Below, in pieces: positions 7,722 through 15,586 of a stretch of DNA of 20,704 nucleotides. Position numbers and translations under genes: made by a program. Each line of letters begins with the position of its first letter. Positions within the stretch are counted from its first letter, which is position 1. The notes beneath the pieces are model-generated. The model ran no database searches. It was not told the origin of the DNA and worked only from the letters and a program-made list of their open reading frames with translations. The DNA lies in contig JAVKFF010000067.1 in assembly GCA_040226215.1 (NCBI GenBank), forward strand, positions 1-20,704, written 5' to 3'. The DNA is from JAVKFF01 sp040226215. Its GTDB lineage: Bacteria; Pseudomonadota; Alphaproteobacteria; DSM-16000; Inquilinaceae.

Positions 7722-8558
7722 TTATTGCGTGGTCGTGGCGTCGCCACTCGTATCGTCGCCGCTCGTATCGTCACCGCTCGTATCGTCACCACTGGCATCA
7801 TCGCCGCTTGTGGCGTCGCCCGAGGCATCGTTGCTGCCGGCATTGGCGTCGGCCGGCGCGTTCTGCTGCTGCGGCGTCAATGCCTGGTCGATCGACTGGC
7901 GCAGGCGGCCCAATTCGGCCTCGGCGCTCGCGATCTGTTGCTCCAGGTTCTCAAGATTCGCCCGGCGCTCATCGATGGTGGTGTTGAGCTCATCGAGTTC
8001 GCTCTGCGCCGCGGTCGCCGCCTCCTGCGCCTCGAGGGCTGACTGCTCCGCCCGCTGGCGTTCCTCGTAGAGGGAGGCGATGGCCTCCTCGGCCTCGGAC
8101 CGCCGTTCCTCGGCCGTGGCGATCGCTTCGGCGGCGGCCTGCTCGGCCTCCACCCGGCGGGCCTCGGCCTCCTCCACGGCTGTCGCGGTCTGCTCCTCGA
8201 GCTCGGCCAGCTGACCCTGGGCCTGGTCGACCTCGGTAACCAGCAGGTCGCGCTCGCTGCGCAGGTCGGTGATCGACTGGTTGAGCTCCTCCGCCTCGCT
8301 GCGCAGCGCGTCGAGATCGCCGAGTTCCTCCAGCGAGGCCTGGGCCTCGTCGGCCGCCGTCTGGGCGCTCGCGAGCTCGCCTTCCAGGGAGGCGATCCGC
8401 TCGTTGGCCGAGCCCAGCTCGCCCTCCAGCTCCTCAACCTGGCCCGATCCCGACAGGTCGATGATCAGAACCACCACCAGCGCAATCAGGAGCACCCCCG
8501 ATATGATCGGCCACAGCCGGCCTCTGCCGGCGCCGCCGACACCGCTATTGTCACTCAC
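7722..8558 (-). CDS. membrane-anchored coiled-coil protein with SGDD repeat tail
   Basis: I do not recognise a named family. This 278-residue protein has a short Gly-rich N-terminus and one hydrophobic segment (about residues 17-35, WPIISGVLLIALVVVLIID). Then follow about 190 residues of nearly continuous heptad-like Glu/Ala/Leu sequence predicting a long coiled coil (for example RRVEAEQAAAEAIATAEERR). The tail is low-complexity, built from repeats of the type SGDDT/SGDAT. With the single N-terminal anchor the coiled coil is probably periplasmic, though orientation is not certain. The gene stands alone on the minus strand, upstream of dctQ. The tail is encoded by a 15-bp tandem repeat. A structural or scaffold role is only a guess. 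Confidence 0.8.
   Translation of the reverse strand: MSDNSGVGGAGRGRLWPIISGVLLIALVVVLIIDLSGSGQVEELEGELGSANERIASLEGELASAQTAADEAQASLEELGDLDALRSEAEELNQSITDLRSERDLLVTEVDQAQGQLAELEEQTATAVEEAEARRVEAEQAAAEAIATAEERRSEAEEAIASLYEERQRAEQSALEAQEAATAAQSELDELNTTIDERRANLENLEQQIASAEAELGRLRQSIDQALTPQQQNAPADANAGSNDASGDATSGDDASGDDTSGDDTSGDDTSGDATTTQ
7741..7830. repeat. 15-bp in-frame tandem repeat inside the coiled-coil gene
   Basis: Six consecutive 15-bp units (from 7741, 7756, 7771, 7786, 7801, 7816) resemble TCGCCGCTCGTATCG. The first three differ from each other at one or two positions and the last three are more decayed. They encode the five-residue SGDDT-type repeats. Because 15 is a multiple of three, changes in unit number would keep the frame. 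Confidence 0.85.
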
Positions 8559-8694
8559 CGCGCTTTCTCCTCATGGTCCGTTCGGTCGGGCCCACCCCCG
8601 GTGATCCCCTCGACTCACCGCCGTTGAACATCGTGGGCGCCGATCCGTCAAGCGATCCCTTGAACCGTCTCGGCCACAACCATGCCACGTCCGC

Positions 8695-8723
8695 TTGCCG
8701 GGCACAAATGTTCCTGTTATGTT
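8695..8723 (+). promoter_or_regulatory. candidate promoter of the zinc-ribbon gene
   Basis: TTGCCG (8695-8700), a 17-nt spacer and TATGTT (8718-8723) give 4/6 matches in each hexamer. The implied transcript start near 8730 leaves a leader of about 28 nt to the ATG at 8758, which supports that start over the upstream ATG at 8719. Confidence 0.4.
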
Positions 8724-8757
8724 CCGTTTCCGGACGACATTCCTAGGATCGGCGCAG

Positions 8758-9036
8758 ATGGCGGGCTACAAGCGGAGGCTGATCGCGAGCGAGGAGAGGC
8801 GCGCCATTCCGCTGCTGCTGGGCGCCCTCAAGCACCGCCAGGTCGATGTGTTCTGCTGGTGCAACCGCTGCGGCCACAATGCCGTGATGGCGACGGCCCA
8901 ACTCATCGGCCAGCTCGGCGCCGAGATCCCGGTGCCGGAGATCGGCACCCGCATGCGCTGCTCCAGCTGCGGCTCCAAGGACGTCGCCACCCGCCCCGCC
9001 TGGCCCTCGCAGGGCCGCATCAGCCGGCACGGCTGA
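8758..9036 (+). CDS. small zinc-ribbon protein of unknown function
   Basis: This is a 92-residue basic protein. Two Cys pairs, C35-x2-C38 (CNRCGHNA) and C68-x2-C71 (CSSCGSKDV), are separated by 29 residues and look like a zinc ribbon; a further Cys stands at 33. The arrangement MRCSSCGSKDVATRPAWP is one I associate with short conserved hypothetical proteins of alphaproteobacteria, but I cannot name a function. The start at 8758 is preferred because it follows the candidate promoter closely and leaves a compact protein; ATGs at 8695 and 8719 are in frame. It is transcribed divergently from the coiled-coil gene. A DNA- or RNA-binding role is possible but unproven. Confidence 0.7.
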   Translation: MAGYKRRLIASEERRAIPLLLGALKHRQVDVFCWCNRCGHNAVMATAQLIGQLGAEIPVPEIGTRMRCSSCGSKDVATRPAWPSQGRISRHG

Positions 9037-9039
9037 TGC
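9017..9039 (+). terminator. perfect hairpin over the stop codon of the zinc-ribbon gene
   Basis: GCATCAGCC (9017-9025) and GGCTGATGC (9031-9039) form a perfect 9-bp stem with a 5-nt loop. The stop codon (9034-9036) lies inside the right arm. No U-tract follows; a G-rich run does. Confidence 0.45.
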
Positions 9040-9047
9040 CGCGCGGC

Positions 9048-9130
9048 GGGGCTGGGGTTTGGGTTGGGGTGGCGATTGGGCTGGGGTTGGGGTGAGGTCG
9101 AGGGCAGGGTTGGAGTTGGGGTTGAGGGCG
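9048..9130 (+). repeat. G-rich tract with quadruplex potential
   Basis: The plus strand carries a dense series of GGG or GGGG runs separated by short T-rich linkers (for example GGGGCTGGGGTTTGGG and GGGGTTGGGGT). At least eight runs fall within about 80 bp. It lies just after the zinc-ribbon gene hairpin and is not coding in any convincing frame. Confidence 0.75.
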
Positions 9131-9172
9131 GACTTGTCGACGCTTCCTGCCCTGTCGCCAACGTCAAGCTCC

Positions 9173-9321
9173 CGTCGTCCCGTGCGCGGTGCGGCGCGCA
9201 GTGCCGCGCCGCAGACCCGGGACCGGCCGATGGTCCGCGCCGATCGCGACCCGAGGCGACGTCGCCGTCCGTGAGGACGCCATGCCGGTCCCGGCTCTCC
9301 CTCCGGTCGGCCGGGACGACG
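9173..9321. repeat. 149-bp structured repeat, copy 1
   Basis: The element begins CGTCGTCCCG and ends CGGGACGACG, perfect 10-bp terminal inverted repeats. Inside are more palindromes, such as GGCGACGTCGCC. A second copy starts 174 bp downstream with 5 mismatches over 149 bp. It resembles the palindromic intergenic repeats common in alphaproteobacteria and encodes nothing convincing. Confidence 0.85.
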
Positions 9322-9346
9322 AAAATTTTTTCACGATTCAACACCC

Positions 9347-9495
9347 CGTCATCCCGTGCGCGGTGTGGCGCGCAGTGCCGCGCCGCAGACCCGGGACCGG
9401 CCGACGGCCCGCGCCGACCGCGACCCGAGGCGACGTCGCCGTCCGTGAGGACGCCATGCCGGTCCCGGCTCTCCCTCCGGTCGGCCGGGACGACG
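9347..9495. repeat. 149-bp structured repeat, copy 2
   Basis: This is a direct repeat of the element at 9173, 144 of 149 positions identical. The left end reads CGTCATCCCG, one base away from a perfect terminal inverted repeat with CGGGACGACG at the right end. The 25 bp between the copies (9322-9346) are AT-rich. Apart from these repeats and the G-rich tract, I see nothing in 9037-9587. Confidence 0.85.
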
Positions 9496-9587
9496 CAAAG
9501 ATGGAAAGCGGCGCTCCAATCCGCCATGCGCCACCACTGCCCGCCCGGCTTGACGAATCCACCGTCCAGGGCGCATGGGCTCGCCCC

Positions 9588-9761
9588 ATGAACGTCTACG
9601 CCGCCGTCGGCCTCTTCGTCGCCGTCATGATCCTGCTGATCGCCCGCAGCGCCTGGAAGCAGGGCGAGTTGCGCCAGTTCGCCTGGAGCCTCGCCGCGGT
9701 GCTCGCCACCATCGCCGCGGTGGCGCTGATCGTGTTCATCTGGTGGGAAGTGGGCGGGTGA
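9588..9761 (+). CDS. small membrane protein of unknown function
   Basis: This is a 57-residue protein with two hydrophobic segments (about residues 3-18 and 33-52) around a short charged loop (RSAWKQGELRQF), suggesting two membrane spans. The ATG at 9588 is the first one after the repeat element; a longer open frame upstream runs through the repeats and is rejected. No strong ribosome-binding site is visible. It precedes the radical SAM gene by about 200 nt but lies before the AT-rich border and before that gene's promoter, so it is probably not part of that system. The family is not recognised, though similar short two-span proteins are frequent in alphaproteobacteria. Confidence 0.55.
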   Translation: MNVYAAVGLFVAVMILLIARSAWKQGELRQFAWSLAAVLATIAAVALIVFIWWEVGG

Positions 9762-9830
9762 TCGGGCTTCCAGGAAACCGATCATCCTCGCTCTCCAGGT
9801 GATGGACAGATCGCTGGCCGAATCGCCAAA

Positions 9831-9930
9831 ATTGAAATTTTATTGCTATTCTTGACTCCACATTGAAACTTACCTGAATTATGACTATACTGAAACGTGC
9901 AATACATAAAAATTAAGAAAATATAACGAG
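9831..9930. other. AT-rich left border of the radical SAM cassette
   Basis: Counting bases gives 27 G or C in 100 bp here, against a clearly GC-rich background on both sides. It holds the promoter of the radical SAM gene. A matching AT-rich stretch lies at the other end of the cassette (12001-12100, 26 of 100). Confidence 0.85.
9863..9891 (+). promoter_or_regulatory. sigma-70-type promoter of the radical SAM gene
   Basis: TTGAAA (9863-9868), a spacer of exactly 17 nt and TATACT (9886-9891) form the strongest promoter match seen in the window. The implied leader to the ATG at 9965 is about 67 nt. An alternative -35 (TTGACT at 9852-9857) has no good partner. Confidence 0.65.
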
Positions 9931-9964
9931 TGACTCGCGCTTTTGGAAACGGGGAGGATACGTG

Positions 9965-11341
9965 ATGGTATCCGATCGACTGTTCCAGTGGTCGCGTTAC
10001 ACGCGGGCCGTTCGCGATGGCGACGGAAGTGTCCTGCTCCACAACAGCTTCATGGGTGCGGTGGCACGGGTGCCGCCGGAGACCGCGGCCGCCTATTCAG
10101 GCCTTCTCGAAGAGGCGATGCCGAAGAACCGGGAGCCGGCATCGGTCTCCCGCTTCTCAGCCGACGCGATTGCCGACCTGACCGAGTTGATACGGCAGGG
10201 CTTTATCGTGCCCTGCAACATATCCGAGACCAGTCTGGCAACGAAGGTGCTGGCCCGCGAGCGCCAGTCGGTGTTCAACGCGATCATCCTGCCCCACGAG
10301 GACTGCAACTGCCGCTGCGTCTATTGCTACGAGACCTTCGCACGCGGTCGCATGAAGCCCCTGGTGGCCGCGGGTGTCGAGCGTCTGATCGCGCGTAAGG
10401 CTGCCGACTATCCGCTGGTGACCGTGAGCTGGTTCGGCGGGGAGCCTCTCCTCGCCAAGGACATTATCTTCTCGCTATCGGAGTCCTTCATCGCAGCTTG
10501 CGCGCGGACCGGCGCGACATATCGCAGTGGCATCACGACGAACGCGGTGCAGCTGACGCCGACCGTCTTCGCCCGGTTGCTGGCGGCGCGGGTCGACTTT
10601 TTTCAGATCACGCTGGACGGCGACCGTGCGGATCACGACAGCCGGCGCAAACTGCGTGGCGGACAGGGGACCTTCGACCGCATCCTTACCAACCTGCGCG
10701 GCATGCTTGACACCGAGGCGACCTTCTCCATCCGCCTCCGGGTCAACTTCGACCGTCCCAACCTCGCCGGCATGAACAGGATGTTCGAGAGGCTCTCCGA
10801 AACGGTCGGCGATGACAGCCGGGTGACCCTGGACTTCCATCCGGTCGGTCAATGGGGTGGGCCGAACGATTCAACGCTGGAAATCTGCGATGCGGAGAGC
10901 GCATTCGACACGAAGCTCTCGCTCGTCAACGAGGCGGTTTCCCGCGGATTCTCCGCCGATCAGATCCGGGATGCGTTCCAGCCTCATGGCAGCGTCTGCT
11001 ATGCCGGCAAGGAATCGTCCGTGGTGATCGGATCGGACGGTACCCTCTACAAATGCACCGTCGCCTTCGAGGACGACCGCAATCGGGTCGGACAGCTTCT
11101 GGCCAGCGGTGACATGATCATCGATGACGCGAAATGGGACCTGTGGACCAATCCAGGCAACTTCGCGGATGGCAAGTGCTCCAGTTGCTCCTACGCCGCG
11201 TCGTGCCAGAGTCGTGCCTGTCCGCTCGCGGCGATGAACAGCGGTGAGCCGCCGTGTCCGCTCGAGCCCGACGAGTTCACGGATCTGCTGGTGTTGGCCG
11301 CCCGGCGGCATAACGAGGCGCAACCGGAACACGCCGCCTGA
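9965..11341 (+). CDS. radical SAM/SPASM peptide maturase
   Basis: This 458-residue enzyme (from ATG 9965, 7 nt after GGGGAGG; GTG 9962 is an alternative) should cleave S-adenosylmethionine at a [4Fe-4S] cluster and modify a peptide by radical chemistry. Its N-terminal 100 residues carry a short beta-rich segment (LLHNSFMGAVARVP) and LIRQGFIVP, as in other SPASM peptide maturases. The cluster motif CxxxCxxC is at C114, C118, C121 (CNCRCVYCYE), followed by SWFGGEPLL and ITLDGDRADHD. The SPASM domain shows C345-x13-G-x4-C364, then C405, C408, C414, C419 and C431, enough for two auxiliary clusters; C414-x4-C419 has one residue more than the usual CxxxC. A Cys-containing peptide gene follows at 74 nt, the probable substrate. 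Alternative: an anSME-type sulfatase activator, unlikely since no sulfatase is present. Confidence 0.9.
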   Translation: MVSDRLFQWSRYTRAVRDGDGSVLLHNSFMGAVARVPPETAAAYSGLLEEAMPKNREPASVSRFSADAIADLTELIRQGFIVPCNISETSLATKVLARERQSVFNAIILPHEDCNCRCVYCYETFARGRMKPLVAAGVERLIARKAADYPLVTVSWFGGEPLLAKDIIFSLSESFIAACARTGATYRSGITTNAVQLTPTVFARLLAARVDFFQITLDGDRADHDSRRKLRGGQGTFDRILTNLRGMLDTEATFSIRLRVNFDRPNLAGMNRMFERLSETVGDDSRVTLDFHPVGQWGGPNDSTLEICDAESAFDTKLSLVNEAVSRGFSADQIRDAFQPHGSVCYAGKESSVVIGSDGTLYKCTVAFEDDRNRVGQLLASGDMIIDDAKWDLWTNPGNFADGKCSSCSYAASCQSRACPLAAMNSGEPPCPLEPDEFTDLLVLAARRHNEAQPEHAA

Positions 11342-11415
11342 TGACGCGCGAAACCGGCAGGCGTACCGTTGGCCGAGGCCGGCGGTTGGGTAACTCCAAC
11401 CAGAAGGAGGACATG

Positions 11416-11658
11416 ATGGACAGCAAGAAGATCGAGGCCGTCGCCGCGGCCAAGAAGCAGATCGTCGAAGGCCAGTTGACGATCTGGTCGACACGTCTGT
11501 CAGCGTTGGTGGATGCCGGCGACCTGCGGGCGGCACTTGACACGATGGTGTCGCCCGTGGAGCTGGCATCGAACAATTGCGGCTGCAACGCACCGTGCGA
11601 CGCGCTGACATCCGGTGCGCTTCAAGGCGTATCCAATCCCAACCCGGCGCGTGGCTGA
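11416..11658 (+). CDS. candidate RiPP precursor peptide A
   Basis: This 80-residue peptide is encoded just after the radical SAM gene. AAGGAGG (11404-11410) stands 5 nt before ATG 11416 (ATG 11413 is also possible). The first ~50 residues are a soluble, probably helical leader (VEGQLTIWSTRLSALVDAG, then LRAALDTMVSPVELAS). A compact Cys cluster follows, NNCGCNAPCDALT, with C55, C57 and C61 (C-x-C-x3-C), and a Gly/Pro/Asn tail. There is no signal peptide. It is 39/65 identical without gaps to the peptide encoded convergently at 11744-11986, with the highest conservation at the Cys cluster. Short length, leader/core layout and position support a substrate of the radical SAM enzyme. Alternative: a small metal-binding protein using the three Cys. 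The family is not one I can name. Confidence 0.78.
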   Translation: MDSKKIEAVAAAKKQIVEGQLTIWSTRLSALVDAGDLRAALDTMVSPVELASNNCGCNAPCDALTSGALQGVSNPNPARG

Positions 11659-11669
11659 TCGCATCCGGA

Positions 11670-11723
11670 GAGGCGGGTAGTCCCGGGCGAACGCATTCTG
11701 CCCAGAGGGAAGCTGCCCGCCTC
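11670..11723. terminator. nested hairpin between the two convergent precursor genes
   Basis: GAGGCGGG (11670-11677) pairs with CCCGCCTC (11716-11723). Inside, TCCC with GGGA and GGGC with GCCC can extend the structure. It lies 11 nt after the stop of precursor A and 20 nt after the stop of precursor B, and could serve both. Neither side has a U-tract. Confidence 0.45.
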
Positions 11724-11743
11724 CCCTTCACACGTCCTGACGA

Positions 11744-11986
11744 TCAGTTGCCACGCGTAACGGCCGGATTCACATGGCGTCCGCCGGCACCGGTGAGGGC
11801 ATCGCAAGGAGAGTTGCAGTCGCAGTTGTTGGAGGCGAGGTCCACTGGCGCGGACATCGCGTCCGTCGCCGCCCTGACTTCGCCGGTTTCGAGCAGCGTT
11901 TCGATGCGCGTGTTCCAGATTGTCATCTGGCCCTCGAACACCCGCTTTTTGGCCTCCGCCACCTTGCGCAGCTGCTTCTTGTCCAT
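11744..11986 (-). CDS. candidate RiPP precursor peptide B (paralogue of A, opposite strand)
   Basis: This 80-residue peptide has exactly the same length as precursor A. The start at 11986 is chosen because GGAGG lies 5 nt upstream and the sequence aligns with A from its first residue; an in-frame ATG at 12001 would remove that site. Leader motifs are shared (AKKRVFEGQMTIWNTR, GEVRAATDAM, PVDLASNN). The core is NNCDCNSPCDALT with C55, C57 and C61, and the tail ends in VNPAVTRGN. It faces precursor A and lies 119 nt after the guaA stop, in the same orientation as guaA. It is a second likely substrate for the single radical SAM enzyme. It would need its own promoter or read-through from guaA. 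No second maturase, transporter or peptidase is visible. Confidence 0.78.
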   Translation of the reverse strand: MDKKQLRKVAEAKKRVFEGQMTIWNTRIETLLETGEVRAATDAMSAPVDLASNNCDCNSPCDALTGAGGRHVNPAVTRGN

Positions 11987-12000
11987 AACTCCCTCCATCA

Positions 12001-12100
12001 ATAAAATGGGAGTGAAATGATAACACTTTTTAGTAATTATTAAAAAACAGCTCTATGGAACACAGATAACTCAAGTAAATTAACTTTTCTTGAAGTGATT
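12001..12100 (-). promoter_or_regulatory. AT-rich leader region of precursor B with candidate -10
   Basis: Counting gives 26 G or C in 100 bp. On the minus strand TATCAT (12022-12017) is a 5/6 match to a -10 element, but the -35 region is weak (T-rich only). The implied transcript start near 12010 leaves a leader of about 25 nt with a good ribosome-binding site. The stretch also marks the right border of the radical SAM cassette. Confidence 0.35.
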
Positions 12101-12105
12101 TACTA

Positions 12106-12114
<9 letters not shown>
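12007..12114. repeat. 9-bp inverted repeat spanning the guaA end
   Basis: TGGGAGTGA (12007-12015) and TCACTCCCA (12106-12114) are perfect reverse complements about 90 bp apart. The right copy contains the guaA stop codon; the left copy sits by the presumed start of precursor B transcription. It may be chance, an operator pair or the trace of an insertion. Confidence 0.4.
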
Positions 12115-13677
<1,563 letters not shown>

Positions 13678-13860
13678 TTCCGGCCCGGTCGACGGGACGG
13701 CGGATGCGGCGGGGGAGGACGGCATGGCGGCGTGGTTCCGGCGCTGGGAGAGCGGGGGAGCGAGCCCCGGCATAGCCCCGAATCCGGCGCCCTGGCAACC
13801 GCCAGACTGGTGCCCCCGCCGCACGGCACCTATGCCCGGCCACGGCGCCGGTCGCGCCGA

Positions 13861-15159
13861 TCAGGACGCGCGGCTGAGCAGCGTAACGGTGAAGCCGTCG
13901 GTTCCGGTCGTCGCCGGAGAGAGGCGCAGCGTGTTGCCGTCGACCAGCGGCGGCGGCGGCGTGCCGATGGCCTCCGCCCACCAGGCGGCCGCGTCGACCG
14001 GCCCGAATCCCTCCGCCTCCGCCGTGGCGGCCGCCACCACATCCTCGTTCTCCTCCTTGAGCAGCGAGCAGGTGGCGTAGACCACGATGCCGCCCGGTTT
14101 CACCAGGCGCAGCGCCTGGCGCAGGATGCCGGTCTGGACGGCGGCCAGCGCCGTCAGGTCGGCCTGCCGCCAGCGCAGGTCAACGTCTCGGCGCCAGGTG
14201 CCCTGGCCGCTGCATGGCGCATCCACCAGCACCCGGTCAAACTTACCCTTCTGGCGGCCGATCCACTTGTCGCCGTCGGCCTTCAGGACGCGGCGCTCGA
14301 TATTGTCCGCCCCTGCCCGCTTCAGGCGCGGCGAGCCACGCGCGAGCCGGGAGGCGTCGGTGTCGGCGGCCAGCACGCGGCCGCGACCCTGCATCATGCC
14401 GGCCAGCACCAGCGCCTTGCCCAGCGCCCCGGCACAGAGATCGGCGACCTGTTCCCCCGGCCCCGCCCCGGTTAGGAGGGCGGCGATCTGCGAGGCCTCG
14501 TCCTGAACTTCGATGACACCGTCCCGGTAAAGCGCCGTGCCGTCGATGGGCTGGCGTCGGGCGAGGCGGATGCCGACCGGCGAGAAGGGGGTAGCCACCG
14601 CCTCGAACCCCTGCGCCTGGAGGGCGGCGAGGATGTCGTCTCGGCCGGCCCGCAGCGCGTTGACCCGGAGATCGAGCGGCGCGGCGGCGTCGAAGCCCGC
14701 CATCTCCTGGGCCAGGCGATCGCCGAAGACGCGGGCGAGCGGTGCCGCCGCCCAGTCCGGCAGCTCCAGTCGCACCGCCTCTGGCATCGCCGGATCGTCG
14801 AGCCGACGGGCGGACAGCCGCGCGATCAGCGCCGCCTCCGCCGTGTCGAGGGGTGGCGGGCCGTAGGCGTCCCCTGTGAACCAGCCGTGCACGGTGTCAG
14901 GCGCCTCCCCGTCGACCAGCAGGGCATGGGCGATCGCCAGGGCGCGCGGACCGGGATCCGCCTCGCCCAGGTGCCAGCGGAGCCGGGCACAGTGGCGCAG
15001 CACGGAGAAGAAGGCGTCGCCGATCGCCCGCCGGTCCTTCGAACCGACATAGCGGCGGCCGCGGAAATAGCCCCGCGCGACGGCGTCGGGCGCGGCCGTG
15101 CCTTCGCGATGGGCGGCGACGAGATCGATCAGGGCGGCGACGCGGGCTGCGGGTGTCAT
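13861..15159 (-). CDS. rsmB: 16S rRNA m5C methyltransferase, RsmB/NOP2 family
   Basis: This 432-residue RNA cytosine-5 methyltransferase (from ATG 15159) is of the RsmB (Fmu/Sun) type, which methylates C967 of 16S rRNA in E. coli. The N-terminal NusB-like helical domain is seen in LRHCARLRWHLG and neighbours. The catalytic domain shows the SAM site around VADLCAGALGKALVLAGMM, the acidic VLAADTDASRL, and both catalytic cysteines: DAPCSGQGTWRRD (motif IV) and VYATCSLLKEENE (motif VI). SAM motif I reads CAGALGKAL where the common form is CAAPGGKT, a modest deviation. The gene lies 183 nt upstream of guaA on the same strand, a usual alphaproteobacterial order. The exact target base is inferred from the family. 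Confidence 0.92.
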   Translation of the reverse strand: MTPAARVAALIDLVAAHREGTAAPDAVARGYFRGRRYVGSKDRRAIGDAFFSVLRHCARLRWHLGEADPGPRALAIAHALLVDGEAPDTVHGWFTGDAYGPPPLDTAEAALIARLSARRLDDPAMPEAVRLELPDWAAAPLARVFGDRLAQEMAGFDAAAPLDLRVNALRAGRDDILAALQAQGFEAVATPFSPVGIRLARRQPIDGTALYRDGVIEVQDEASQIAALLTGAGPGEQVADLCAGALGKALVLAGMMQGRGRVLAADTDASRLARGSPRLKRAGADNIERRVLKADGDKWIGRQKGKFDRVLVDAPCSGQGTWRRDVDLRWRQADLTALAAVQTGILRQALRLVKPGGIVVYATCSLLKEENEDVVAAATAEAEGFGPVDAAAWWAEAIGTPPPPLVDGNTLRLSPATTGTDGFTVTLLSRAS

Positions 15160-15236
15160 GGCCGTGGGTGTAGCAATCGTGCCGCCCCGCGCGCTACGCT
15201 TTCCTGCACATGCCGCCAACCGCCCGCGCTTGCCCG

Positions 15237-15530
15237 ATGATGACCACCGACCTTCACAGCCTCACCCAGGCGGAAGCGCAGGCAAGGCTGATGCGCGACG
15301 TCTCACTTGCCGCCATGCGCGGGGAGCCGGCGCTCAGGGTCATCACCGGGCGCGGCCACTCGAAGAAAGGCGCCGACCAGGGCGTGCTGCGGCTGGCCGT
15401 GCCGCGCTGGCTGAAGGCGCCGCGTTTCCGCCGTCTCGTCCGCCGCGTCGCCGAGGAACCGGGCAATCCCGGCGCGCTGATCGTCGAACTGGCGGGCCGG
15501 CCGGCCGCTACGGCGGACCGATCCGCCTGA
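15237..15530 (+). CDS. short Smr-domain protein
   Basis: This protein has 97 residues if it starts at ATG 15237 (ATG 15210 would add 9). It is essentially only an Smr (small MutS-related) domain: TDLHSLTQAEAQARL corresponds to the LDLHG motif, and VITGRGHSKKG followed by GVLRLAVPRWL is the typical second half. Smr domains bind or nick nucleic acids, and similar proteins in proteobacteria are usually about 180-200 residues with an N-terminal extension that is absent here. The motif reads TDLHS, not LDLHG, so nuclease function is uncertain. It is divergent from rsmB with only about 50-80 nt between the starts, so the promoters must overlap. No clear ribosome-binding site is seen. Confidence 0.7.
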   Translation: MMTTDLHSLTQAEAQARLMRDVSLAAMRGEPALRVITGRGHSKKGADQGVLRLAVPRWLKAPRFRRLVRRVAEEPGNPGALIVELAGRPAATADRSA

Positions 15531-15586
15531 CACCGCGGGACCACGGACGCGAATGGGCCGGAGACGGTCGCCCGTCCCCGGCCCGG

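Noticed and set aside
9059..9591. Open frames through the G-rich tract and 149-bp repeats
   Set aside because: They encode repeated Arg/Pro/Ala-rich sequence produced by the DNA repeats; no start signal or domain is seen.
9588..9761. Small membrane protein as a member of the radical SAM cassette
   Set aside because: It lies outside the AT-rich border and upstream of the cassette's own promoter, with no sequence hint of immunity or export.
11577..12020. Plus-strand frame of 147 codons opposite precursor B
   Set aside because: It has no ribosome-binding site; precursor B on the other strand has a good site and clear homology to precursor A.
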